From: Chelonoidis abingdonii
Taxonomy: Eukaryota > Chordata > Testudines > Testudinidae
Assembly: GCF_003597395.2 (NCBI RefSeq)
Contig: NC_133773.1
Coordinates: 124,508,722 to 124,572,721, forward strand
Reading direction: 5' to 3'
Length of the DNA stretch: 64,000 nt
Shown piece after piece: positions 43,258 to 54,545 of this stretch. A program made the translations under genes and the position numbers. How positions within the stretch are numbered: position 1 is the first letter of the stretch; every line of letters begins with the position of its first letter. Under the pieces are notes generated by a model that was given only the letters and a program-made list of their open reading frames with translations, was not told where the DNA came from and made no database searches.

Positions 43258-44474
43258 TGTCCACCCCACCATCAACCTCAGCCTGGACCAATCTACGGGG
43301 AGGTCCACTTTCTAGACACCACGGTGGAAAATAAGTGATGGTCACATTAACACCACCTAATCGAAAACCTATCGACCGCTATGCCTACTTCATGCCTCCA
43401 GCTTCCATCCCAGGCACATCACACGATTCATTGTCTACAGCCAAGCACTGAGGTACAATCGCACTGCTCTAACCCCCTCAAACAGAGATCAACACCTACA
43501 AAATCTCCACCAAGCATTCTCAGAACTACAATACTCCGACGAGGAAATAAGGAAACAGATCAGCAGAGCCAGACGTGTACCAGAAGCCTCCCTACTGCAA
43601 GACAAACCAAGAAAGAAACCAACAGGACTCCACTGGCCATCACATACAGCCCCAGCTAAAACCCCTCCAACGCATCATCAGGGATCTACAGCCCATCCGG
43701 ACAATGATCCCACACTTTCACAGGCCTTGAGTGGCAGGCCAATCCTTGCCCACAGACAACCTGCAACCTGAAACGTATTCTCACCGCAGAACTGCACACT
43801 GCACCATAGTAACTCTACCTCAGGAACCAATCCATGCAACAAACCTCGATGCCAACTCTGCCATGTATCTACACGGCAACACCATCACAGGACCTAACCA
43901 GATCAGCCACACCATCACCGGTTCATTCACCTGCACGTCCACCAATGTAATATACGCCATCAATGCTAGCAATGCCCCTCTGCTATGTACACGGCCAAAC
44001 TGGACACGTCTCTACGGAAAAGGATAAATGGACACAAATCAGATATTGGAATGGCAATATACAAAAACCTGTAGGAGAGCACTTCACACCTCCCTGCCAC
44101 ACTATAGCAGATCTTAAGTGGCCATCCTGCAGCAAAAAACTTCAGGACCAGACTTCAAAGAGAAACTGCTGAGCTTCAATTCATCTGCAATTTGACACCA
44201 TCAGCTCAGGGTTGAAACAAAGACTGTGAATGGCTTGCCAACTACAGAACCAGTTTCTCCTCCTTGGATTTCACACCTCAACTGCTAGAAAAGGGGCCTC
44301 ATCCTCCCTGATTGAACTAACCTCGTTATCTCTAGCTTGCTTGCTAGCATATATATACCTGCCCCTGGAAATTTCCACTACATTCATCTGACGAAGTGGG
44401 TATTCACCCACGAAAGCTCATGCTCCAAAACGTCTGTTAGTCTATAAGGTGCCACAGGATTCTCTGCTGCTTTT
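43258..44474 (+). pseudogene. Penelope-like element, family 1: decayed RT C-terminus and GIY-YIG endonuclease
   Basis: Plus-strand retroelement remnant. The start carries the end of the reverse transcriptase palm/thumb (VHFLDTTV-like text across a frameshift near 43300). The GIY-YIG endonuclease follows at about 43940-44130: NVIYAI in one frame, then CYVHGQTGH and KPVGEHFTPPCHTIADLK in another, so a frameshift separates the two halves. The noncoding tail ends tctgacgaagtgggtattca... gccacaggattctctgctgc near 44474. The RT catalytic core is missing. Frames at 43381, 43731 and 43963 are pieces of this one pseudogene. Confidence 0.85.
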
Positions 44475-44972
44475 AATCAAATAATAGTATCCTTCTAGAA
44501 TGTAAATTTAGCTTGTGCCAGTTTCAAAAAATTGACTAAACACATAATGTTAGACACTGTGCAGATGAAGGTCAATTATTTTCAAATGGTATTTTTAGTT
44601 ATACCTGTAAAATAACTTAAAATTTGTACAAAAATAAATGCGGTTCAAAGTCTGATACGGATAGTAACGATAGAGTCAAACATTAGTGAGTTACATGCAT
44701 TATTGTGATCATAAACATAACATAAATGCCAAAATAAATAGAAAAATAAATTCTTGTTCTTAATAAAAGAGAAAAGAACTCTAATTGCATACGTTAAAAT
44801 CAAGTAAGTATGTTTTAGTGAGGTGAAAAACAACTGACTAAAATAAAGTTAGATAATGGCAGTAACAATGAGTGTGTCTGTTAGAGAAAGTAAGCAGATT
44901 TAAGCAGATTTTATTTATTTTTATTTATCTCTACTAAATATAGTGTAGACACCAAAATACAAGTTTTCTCAG
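44475..44972. other. Gene-free A/T-rich stretch
   Basis: No gene or named repeat up to the hAT terminus at 44974. Confidence 0.5.
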
Positions 44973-44973
44973 A

Positions 44974-45000
44974 GCACCATTTTGCCTAAGGCCGGCCCTG
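44974..45000. mobile_element. Orphan hAT right terminus
   Basis: Ends gcctaaggccggccctg; its inverse (CAGGGCCGGCC) resembles the ends of the 12292 element. No matching left end was found nearby. Confidence 0.5.
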
Positions 45001-46662
45001 ATTATAAATACTTAGTATTCTCATATATTTATGATCTCAGTCAAAATTTAGAATGATCTAATTGGGTAATAATGTTTTACTTTTCTCTCACCCTTTGTTT
45101 CATCCCTTTAGGCCCCAGTCCTGCATGTGATTCTGTGCAAGATGTTGACTTCAATGGGATTCTGCAAGGAAACAGGGTTGCAAGCACATATAGTTCATTG
45201 CGGGATCGGGATTTTAGGTTGGATGTTGTAACTTGTATGTTTCTGCAGGGCCTGGTACAATGGGCCCTGATCTCATTTATGGTCTCTACATGCTATTGTT
45301 ATACAAATATTAATAGAACTAATAATGAGGCTAGAGTTACTGGGATTGAGTCTGATCTCAGTTAAAATGGTGTAAATCACGAGTAACTTTATTGAAATTG
45401 ATGGTCATTCCAATCTAAAACATATATAAGTGAGATCAGATTCAAGTCAGTTTCTAATCTGAGATAAAATGACTAGGGATGGAGAAAAAGAGGAATAATC
45501 TGGCCTCTATTAAAATCCTGATGATCTGTTTAAAGCTGCTATCAGCAAACGAAAAATGAGAAACAGTTTATTCCTTTCCCAAGGGAATGTATCATTGTCC
45601 TCTTTTTTTCATGTAAAGAAATTAAGTTAATTTGACTGGTGCACTGTGCATAGCAAGACAGATTTACAATAAAAAGTGTACAGAATAGCTCTCCTGTTTC
45701 AATGATTGATTTCTATTTTAAACTAGAATAGGTCACAAAAATTGATGCAATTTTATGCCATCAAAAATATTGTTTCATTGAAACAAAAATGTTTTGCAGA
45801 AATGGGGAGCAAGAGTCTAGCCTTGCCAATAGCCTGGTCATTTGGGCACTTGCCTGGGATGTAAGAATCCTAAATTCAGCCCCCTTCCCTTAATCAGGCA
45901 GAGCAGGGACTAGAACCTGCATCTCCCAGGTGAGTGCCTTAACAACCAGGTGAGTGTCTATCCTAGAATGGGTTGTGTTCTCTACTTTTTTTTTTTTTTT
46001 TTTTTTAAATTCCCTGTGAAAAAATTCAGAAGGTCTCATTTTTATTCTGTGTTGGAACAAACCAGATTTCAATACGCTGACTTTTTTCATTAAATGGAAT
46101 TGTTGTTTTCCAGCCAGCCCTAATTTACACTTCCATGTATCTATTGTGAAACTGTTTCCTATGACTAAATAAGAGCAAAGTAACTGCAAGAGATTGCATT
46201 CAATTTTACATCCATGTAAGAAATATGAAAGTGGGAGGAAGTTGTAATGAAGCTGCGTCTTCTAGACAATGTATGTTTCGACATAGAAAACACAAATTGC
46301 CAAACCATGGTTGCCTTACGTATACAAGTAACTCTCTGAAGTCATCAGAACAACTCTCCTGAGCAAGGGTGGCAGGATTTGTCCAGAAAATTAAGTCTAT
46401 AAAAAACAAGGATCAATATGTATAGTGCAAGTGACTATTAATCTAGGGCCATATTTTAAACCCTTTAGTCCCATTGATGAGAAATTCCTTACCTGATAAA
46501 TTCCCAGTTAAGTCAATGGAATTATACGGGTAGACTTTGGCAAACCAGTAAAGTGCTTGAAACCACTATGGCTTATTATTAAAGGTAGCCTAGTCAGCAA
46601 GCTGTAAATTGGCCATTCAGCAGTCTCAGCCTGACCAAGGCGGGATAGGGGGAGTTTTGGGG
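45001..46662. other. Gene-free stretch with old repeats
   Basis: Eroded repeat tails at about 45100-45300 and 45340-45420; a tRNA-like SINE trace at about 45820-45965 (ggcagagcagggactagaac); a run of 22 T at about 45986-46007; and a gaaaatttttc-type block around 45730-46110. No gene. Confidence 0.45.
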
Positions 46663-47319
46663 TGTCACAGCAAGGTCAGCTTGACCCCATATCCTTCCTG
46701 ATATGAATTGTGTTGCAGTTGCTGATACATGCATTTTAAAAGAGCAGGATGTGCCCCAGGAATGTCTGTTGGGGTCTCAAAGCTGCAAACTCTGGAAAAA
46801 CCCACACCTGCTTAATCAATAATCGGAAGGAACCTCTTGCTTGATCATTGAAACTGCTTACTTAACAAGGTTTCTTTAAGGGACATGTCATTCTATTACT
46901 AATGTATAAAAAAGGGGAAAGAGCTTGAGATAATTGGACGTGTTTGAGGACTCTTCTTGGACTTCCCCTTTGCATATATCTTGCGGTCCCCACCGGCAGA
47001 CAGAAGATTTGGCCACTGGAAGCCTGCCGCTGTGTCACTCGAAAGCCATGCTCAGCTTTGGTAATTATCAAAGGTTGGGGATGTTTTACTAATCTTGTTG
47101 TGGACATGTGTAAGTGCTTGAGACTAAGTAAAGTTTAGCATTAAGCGAAAACACTCTTGTGTTGTCCTGTTTCTGCCGGCCATCTATCGGTTGGACGGCC
47201 GTGTCTCCCCTGATTTATTTCCTGAGACCTCCTCACACCGAGTAAAAGTTACCAAGAGCTTTGGGTTGAAAGAACCCCAGGCAACAGAATAACCTGTGTG
47301 GGTATTCTGATCACCCACA
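46663..47319 (+). mobile_element. Probable solo LTR, ERV-like
   Basis: Starts TGTCACAGCAAGG and ends ATCACCCACA, with a TATA box tataaaaaagg at 46905 and a variant poly(A) signal AGTAAA at 47127-47132, all in plus orientation. Flanking tetramers are GGGG and GGAG (one mismatch), compatible with a 4-bp TSD. Ends are therefore probable, not certain. Confidence 0.6.
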
Positions 47320-50300
47320 GGAGTAAAGAATTGACAATGTGGGCCTCATATAGGAAATAATTACAATGTCTTAGTGTAATTGTCACATATATTGAACATT
47401 ACATTGGAATAGATAAAGTATTAACTATTTGTGTACAGCAGATATCATGCTTTACATCTACAAGTATTAAAGCCATACTGAAAGAGAATAAAATAAAAGT
47501 ACTTTTAAAATTGAGCTAAATACATACAAAATTGTGATTGTGCCCAGCAAATAAATGATAGCTCTGTTTAAAAAGTCAGCTACATTTACATGACAATGGC
47601 AGACAATCAACATTTATTGGAAGTACATTTAAAACAGGTTGTATGTGCAATAAGTAGGAGCTGCATGTTAATTGACTAAATATCTTGATGAGGTAAAAAT
47701 TATCATCTACATTATTTTTCCATCTTTTGTTCCATACAAATGTATCAAAAAGATGTCCTCTGCAGAATGACCATAATTCAATAGGGAAAGATTTCTGGAC
47801 ACAGAACACAAGGCTTGAGTTCAGGATGCATTGGGAAATGGACTAGTTTGTAAATAAGAACATTTTAAGGTTTTGGTTTTCCTAAACTATAAAATTGTTG
47901 CGCTAGATATTTGATCAATTGTATTGTAGTAGTCTTAGGAGTGACATTTCCTATCTTGTTTTTGAAAAGGCTTCCACTATGTTCTAATAAAAAACAACAC
48001 TGGAAGACTTTGAACCATCTTGCTCTTTGGTATTGCCTTCTTCTGTACCATATATGTTGCTGAAAAGGTGTCCCGCTGTGTGGTCTAATTGCCCTTTATT
48101 CTTTATCCTCAGCCTCCATATGCTAGAAAACTGTCCGTTTACTTCAGTAGACTTTGGATCAGGCGCCTGTCCTTTAAAGAAAGGTGAATATTGCTTTATC
48201 CTCTAGCATACAGAAGATAAATACCTGTATATAAGAAAGAACATTGAGATCTTTCCTCCTAGGTAAGCTATCAGCTACTAGAGGTCATAGTGAAAATAAA
48301 TAAAGAAGACTGAGATTAGTTCACATCATGAGTTCCTGGGCAACTCTCTTTATACTTAGCATCTGCCATAAAGTTAATTTAAATATTAAGTGTATTCTCT
48401 CTGCAAGACATGGGTAATTTCCATTAAAGTTAATGTGAGTTCTTCATGCATCAAGGAAACAACATGCCTTAATGTTTCTAGGTTTCCATTCTCTTCTCTA
48501 TTTACAGAGTGGCTGCTAACGGATCATTTCTAGAGGGACAGTTTAAAATGAAATTGGCAAGTTTGGTACTTTTGCTATTTTTTCCCTTAAATAAATCTGT
48601 TTTATGGTACAGTTTCCTCTCCCACCATCCCCTTTTATTCTAAAGCCTAGTTTAAGCTTAAAAATTTGCTGGCATAACTACCCTGCCAAGACCTTTAGGG
48701 TAGACACAGCTTATACCTGCATATGCAAAAGGGTAGGGGGGAATTAAAGTAGTACAGGCAGCCTTAATTTTCGCATTTCCTTATTTTTGAGTGACTGACT
48801 TTGCAACCTTAAATATGTTCTTTTAACAGAGCTTTTGTGTGTGCTATTTCCTAGGTTTATTTTTTTTTAAAAGAAAACTGAAAACATTAATTCTATCATG
48901 TAGTTTCACATTGGCATACACAGGGCTCATGAGCGCACAGACCTCTGCTGCTTGAGATAACAGAAACTGATAGAGGATGATAACTTACCATTGCTAAATC
49001 GACCAGAAGCAGACACTTCAGCAGTGGGTTCCATTCCAGGCTGTGGAGGGGAATGTGTTCTAATGGGCTCAGATTCTTCTTGCCATTGCCCTCAAGTCTG
49101 AAGTGTCTGCTTCTGTACTCTCCAACCTGTTCCTGACCAGCATTGGTTACCTGCTCCTTGTCCCTGTCCCATTCCCCTTGACTACTCAGTCCTAGTCTCT
49201 ACTCCTCAGGCTCCTCATCCACATCATAATTTCTTTTCCAGCCAGTCCTAATCTAAACTTCTGGGGTCATTGTCAGAGTCTCAATCTTTCTTCATTCTCC
49301 CAATTTCACTCCCTCCCCACATCCAGTCCCAGTTTCCTTACCTTGCATGTTCCAGTTCCCCCGCTTTCTCCCCAGTTTACTGACCCAACCAGTTCCATTC
49401 ATTGCCCAACTCCCAATCCCAGTCTCACTAGACAACTGTTCCCAATTTACTCCTTTCCCTTTAGTCTGGCTGTTGACCCCTCTGCTGTCAACTCAGGTAT
49501 CTTCCTGCTCCACACTGCCCGTGCATCAGCAGGGGTGTCATAGATAGCAGAGGAGAGAGAGGTGCTCAGTTCCACTACCCAGCCCCACTCCTCTTTTGAG
49601 CATCTGGGAGAAGCCATTACATGGAAAGTCCTTCTAAGACCCAGAGCCTTGCACTAGAGCATGCTCAGTCACTCCGTGGGGATGGTGCACGTGCAGAGGG
49701 AATTGGGAAAAGGAAATGGGGGACCATCTACACTCAAGTGATTTAGTTTACATCCACATTGCAAAGTGGGCTGGTTACCAGCCCCAGTGTTAGCAGCCTG
49801 ACTGACCCAGCAAGCCCAGGGATAAAGCGCTACCCACTCAGAGGTTTTTGTGTGTGAATGGGAGCTGTGTTAGGGACATCACACAAGTAAGAGGACAAGT
49901 TAACTCTGCTGTGAAGAGAAGCCCTGTCTGACTGCTTGCATGAAAAGTGTTTACATTATCAGGGCTATTGTCTTCTGCCTTTGTTCTTGGTGAATCTTTT
50001 TACAACTCTTCTTCAGGGGCCATGTTTTCCCTCATATTTATTTTTTCTCTTTCCCATTTTAAAAAATATTGATTGTTTGTCTCTAAATCTTTCTAGTCCT
50101 CTCCCTTCTTTACTTTCTGATGTCATTCTTCCTTCCATCTCTATTATTTTTCACATATTTTAAATGGCTGGATTTTCTTCTCTGTTCTTTGTTAAACCTC
50201 TTTGCACTCATTCTTTTATCTCCACATCTTCTCTCTCCTCCATTGTTCCATCATTCTTTCTCCCCCTTCACCATTTTCTCTCTTTCCCCTTCATTTCCCT

Positions 50301-51060
50301 CTCCATTTTTTGTATCTGGGGCACCCCTTGCTGTAGTAGCTGAACACCAAATACAATAATTATGATACTCATAGAGTTATCCACAGCAGATTCTGCTCTC
50401 TTTTATTCCAGATTTGGAGAAAGGGTTGTTTTGTTTTTCTCTGCTTCTTTTCCTTTTATAGCTGTTATAATTCCTTCTATTTGGTAATGTGGGGAGACAT
50501 TTGCCAAAAGTGAATTTTGCAATGGTCATAGGAAATAGCCAGGTGTGGGTTCAGTCTTCTCTCTTCTTGTGGGTTATTCCATAATGAGGGGCCTTCAGCT
50601 GATGACACCTTATCCCTGACTTTCATGAATTTCATTCTAAGCTCTCTGTGCTGCATTGTCTATGACAAACACAGCTGTGAAGGTGTGTTGTGAATGGTAC
50701 AGGGTTCTGCAATGTAGTCAGGTGCAAACATCAGATCTGGCCATAAAGATTGAGGGTCTAATCTGGGAAGGCACCTAAACACGTACCAGTGCATCCCTAA
50801 CATCCTTAGATGACTTTTACAATTCCAGTCTGTTCAATTGGCAATGAACTGGGAGTTAATGGAGAGCACAAAGCTCCAGAATGATGGGGTCTGTTCAATT
50901 TTTCCTGTAGCGAAGAAGGGTTGCAGTATTCTGCAGAAGTCAGACTTTATAAGAATCTGCAGGGCTCAAACCTGGGACCACAGAGATTCTGAACTACTAA
51001 TGCTGCTGCCTCACCATCAGGGAAGACACTGTGAGGTGTGACTTGACAGGCACTACCGCT
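47320..51060. other. Gene-free stretch with CT-rich tracts
   Basis: Pyrimidine-rich tracts at about 49110-49510 and 50010-50330. A gtagacacagcttatacctg block near 48708 resembles the inside of the TIR elements. Open frames of up to about 79 codons are compositional. No gene recognised. Confidence 0.5.
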
Positions 51061-51420
51061 CCTCAGGGCCTGGGTGGCCAATAGTGGTATATAAACGATG
51101 CTGGGGAAACTGTCTGAGAAACAACACAGACTTCCTGCTTGCTGCTGCTGCAGATCCTGCTTGTGATAGAGCCTGGACTTTGATCCTCATTTCTCCTTGA
51201 CTTTGCTTTTCGATTGCTGTCTGTAACCTGGTGCCCGACCCTGACTTCCTGGTACCCTGACCCAGCTTGACTCCGACCCTGCTGTCTGCCTACAACTTCA
51301 TTCCTGACTCAGACTTCCTGGCATTCTGATACAGCCGCCTCCTAACTCTGTACTTGTCTCTGGATTGCAACTTAGCAGCTCACCAGGGCATGCTAGCCTC
51401 CCATGTCTTGACCCTGACAG
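51061..51420 (+). repeat. LTR-tail-like sequence with ctgacttcctgg repeats
   Basis: After a TATA-like tatataaacg near 51093 come short variable units (gaccctgacttcctgg, gactcagacttcctgg, cagcttgactccgacc). This pattern is common at the 3' side of some reptilian LTRs. Ends were not found. Confidence 0.35.
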
Positions 51421-51569
51421 AATTTCTTTGTTACTCCATCTTCAGCCCCAGCTGCAGTGAGTTCTAATAGTCCATTTGGAAGCTGATGAACACATGGATA
51501 ATTGTGGCCAGATCCACCTATAACAGGAGTAGACACGGTTTCCTGGCAAGTGGGAGCAGAAAGAATGCA

Positions 51570-51935
51570 TTTCATGCCACTTGTCTGTTACAGCTATCCT
51601 CCTATTCCATTTTGTTTCTTACAGCTGTCCCCATACTCCATTTTGTTCTTGTTCTCCTCCTGTGGCCACCCCTCCCTGGCTGTTAGGTTGTTTACCAGGG
51701 CCACTGCCCTTCTCAAAGGGAGGGCCCCTTAAGTTGTTTACCAAGAGCCATTGCCCTTCTCAAAAGGATGGCCACTTGTGGTAAGTGGGACCACTGCCCT
51801 GTTCAGAGGGTTAGTTCTGTTATCACCTTGTTAAACCTGGGCTCGGTTGAGTAGGACATGTCCGAGCTTGCAAGGACCTATGGTTTTTAAGATCCTGGCA
51901 TCGAAGTCATAGCCTGCATGTTCTTTTTCGCAAAA
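51570..51935. repeat. Possible LTR fragment with internal duplications
   Basis: Internal direct repeats: tccattttgtttcttacagc / tccattttgttcttgttctc, and ccactgcccttctcaaaggg / ccattgcccttctcaaaagg. The wording resembles ERV-type LTRs, without a defined end. A Penelope tail interrupts what follows. Confidence 0.35.
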
Positions 51936-51936
51936 A

Positions 51937-52020
51937 GCCAGCAGAGAATCCTGTGGCACCTTATAAGACGAACAGACATTGTTGGGAGCGTGAGCTTTTG
52001 TGGTGAATACCCACTTTGTC
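51937..52020 (-). mobile_element. Penelope-like family 1 tail fragment
   Basis: Plus-strand text agagaatcctgtggcacctt, aacagacatt and tgaatacccactttgtc matches the minus-strand tails at 42903 and 63273. Only about 85 bases remain. Confidence 0.7.
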
Positions 52021-53760
52021 ATGTGCTTTTTGACGTCACGCTATTGCACAGGACTCTGCCCCAGAACATGTCTCTGTGCCACGCTACAGTTTTCCCTGCC
52101 TCCCTCCTCCGATCAAAGGAAGCCAATTCAAAAGTACTGGTGTGGAAACTTGCTTGAGTTTGCCTTTAAAAACAGTTTTTGAAACGAACAGCAGAAAGGT
52201 TCCTGCATTACGCCTGGTCTGATCAGCCAGGGGTTCGGGGGTGTCTTTCTCCACCTCGTTTATTATTTCGAGGCAATACCCCCATTTTGTGAACCCCCCC
52301 ACCCACGAAGATGAATTGCATGCCTGGAGATCTCCTGATTACTGAACCGTAACTGCCTTCTGAGTTTTCGCTGCTTTTGCCTCTGCTGCTTTCCTTGGTG
52401 GCTGGAGAATCCTCTGGTGAAGACTCCTATACTTTATATTTGTTAGCTGCTGGCTCTTCTCCCAGCACACAGACTCAAGCTAACCTTGGTCGTTCTAAAA
52501 ACCTCTCCTAAACGGCGGCACTCTTGCTCGCTTAGAATTGTGCCTGCTAAGCTCTGGCTCCTGTGGGCCTTTGCCGTTCGGGGCTTCCTGCTTTCCAGCT
52601 GTACCACTGCTGCAGCCACACCCTTGGCTTCCTTGGGAGCTGGATCCTGGGCGCACACCACTCCCTCTGTTTTAACTTCCCCATAGCATAAGGTGCACAT
52701 AGTGTTTTTTTATTTATAATAAGTTATAGTTTGTTAAAGATTATAGGCTTGTAAGCGTTCACCTGCTCTTGTATATTTTGCTGTTTTGTGCTCCGTATGT
52801 CTGCTTGTTATAGTTTTGCTGCGTGAGAATGGGTGATTTGTTGTGTTGCCTAGTTCCGGTTAATAGGATAGTAAGGTTTTTGCTGCTTCTCCCTGTAATA
52901 ACCTTGTCTTGTTTTTTCCCCGCCCAATCTCCCCTCTGGTTGTTCTTCTCATGTCTCCCTGTTACACACTCCTTGCTGTTCCCCCCCCCCACGTTCTGCA
53001 TGCACCCTCCGAACTTCCCAACCCTTTGCACTTTTTTCCTTTGTTTTGGTGGTCGCTTTGTTGCTTAAAACCTTCTCTAGTCCTTGTCTTTACCCCGCAC
53101 GGCTCAGTCTCTCGCTGCTTGCGCCACACTCTCCTCTCCATCAGTTGCCACTAACTTCACTTCTAATCATTCACTCCCCTCCCTCCTCCTGTTCCTTTGA
53201 CCCACATTTAGGTATACTCTTGCTATCACGCCTCACAAATTAAGTCAGTAATTTTCTACATTGCATATTTCACTTATCCCATTATTGCTGATATACTTTG
53301 TATTTGCACTTAGTACCATTGTGTTACATTGTATATAAAGGCCACTAACCACTTTCTTCTAATCTAAGCTGTTAACCCTTTTATATAGAAACTAGATTTT
53401 ATTTTGCATTCTTTTTGGTACGTTTTTGCATTCCACACTGTATTCTAGGGTTGTTCCTATTATAAAGTTGAGTTTGCTATTGACTTACGATCCATTGTGC
53501 TGAACCCCACTTACTGTACCCCACTGTTAGAACTCCCTACACTGTTCAATAAGAAACCCCCCCATCATTGTCTATCGTAAACACCCTATACACACCATCC
53601 CTTCGTATTTTATTGTTAAATTCCCACCACTTCCTTTTTCCTTTAATAAAGAAATCAACTGGTACCCCACCTGTGTGGTAATTGCTCCCCAAGATCCCAT
53701 ATACCTGCTGGCAAGGACACCACTGTCTACCTTTGTATGCCAGATTACTAATAACTCCAG
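52021..53760 (+). other. Gene-free stretch, possible LTR-type sequence
   Basis: A TATA-like tatataaagg near 53333 and AATAAAG near 53645 are in plus order, and a C-run lies near 52980, but no termini, TSD or coding domain are visible. Open frames of up to about 90 codons are compositional. I cannot classify it. Confidence 0.3.
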
Positions 53761-54325
53761 GAAGATCCATTGAATGAGTACTACTTTTGTCATATTCTCA
53801 TTGACTTCCACAGGCCCTGTCTTCTGGTCAGTGCTTACCCTAGGCAAGTTCCCTCAATACATTAGTCGGGGACCTCAAATATATGTCCCAGTGCAGCACA
53901 CACTCTGCACATGGCCAGGACCAGCCCTGGCCATATTTGTGTTGATGGACTTCATGTTTCAAAGTGTAAAATTGTTCCTTAAACCTCAGGATACGTTTGT
54001 GTTTGCAGAAAGGCATGTTAAGTTTCCTTGGAAACCACTACTACTCTTCTTCACTCGACTCTTGATTGATTACCTCTCTCTTGGGGGCAGAGAGGGAGGG
54101 AGAAAACTGTCTTTATTAACATTGGATTGTATTTTTCTTCAGTTATTTGCCCCCATGTCCCTATTCTTAGCATTCGATTGGGGTAAAAATGCATGAGAAT
54201 TCTCAAGAAGCTACTTATCCATCAGTGTGTTCTTGTAACATTTATGTAGTGAGTTCAGGGAAGCTGATATTTATAGTTCAAACTGTAAAAGCTCAGTGGC
54301 GAGGCCTATACTTTGTGTTCTAAAA
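53761..54325. other. Gene-free stretch
   Basis: A 140-codon plus frame (53774-54196) is hydrophobic and rich in Phe and Leu, with no motif I recognise and no splice or promoter context. Confidence 0.4.
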
Positions 54326-54545
54326 TTCATAAGAACATAAGAATGACCATACTGGATCAGACCAAAGGTCCATCTAGCCCAGTATCCTGTCTTCTGACAG
54401 TGGCCAATGCCAGGTGTCCCAAAGGGAATGAACAGAACAGGCAATCATCCAGTGATCCATTCCCTGTTGCCCATTCCCAGCTTCTGGCAAACAGAGGCTA
54501 GGGACACCATACCTGCCCATCCTGGCTAATAGTCATTGAATAACA
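54326..54545. mobile_element. LINE-type (probably CR1) fragment
   Basis: Begins cataagaacataagaatgac, then ggtccatctagcccagtatc, gacagtggccaatgccaggt and tggctaatagtcattga. I recognise this as a very common sauropsid interspersed repeat usually assigned to CR1; strand not decided. Confidence 0.65.

Noticed and set aside
42903..44474. One single Penelope element with an inverted 5' half
   Set aside because: The minus-strand part has its own 12-bp TSD (42891 and 43172), so it is a separate insertion from the plus-strand copy.
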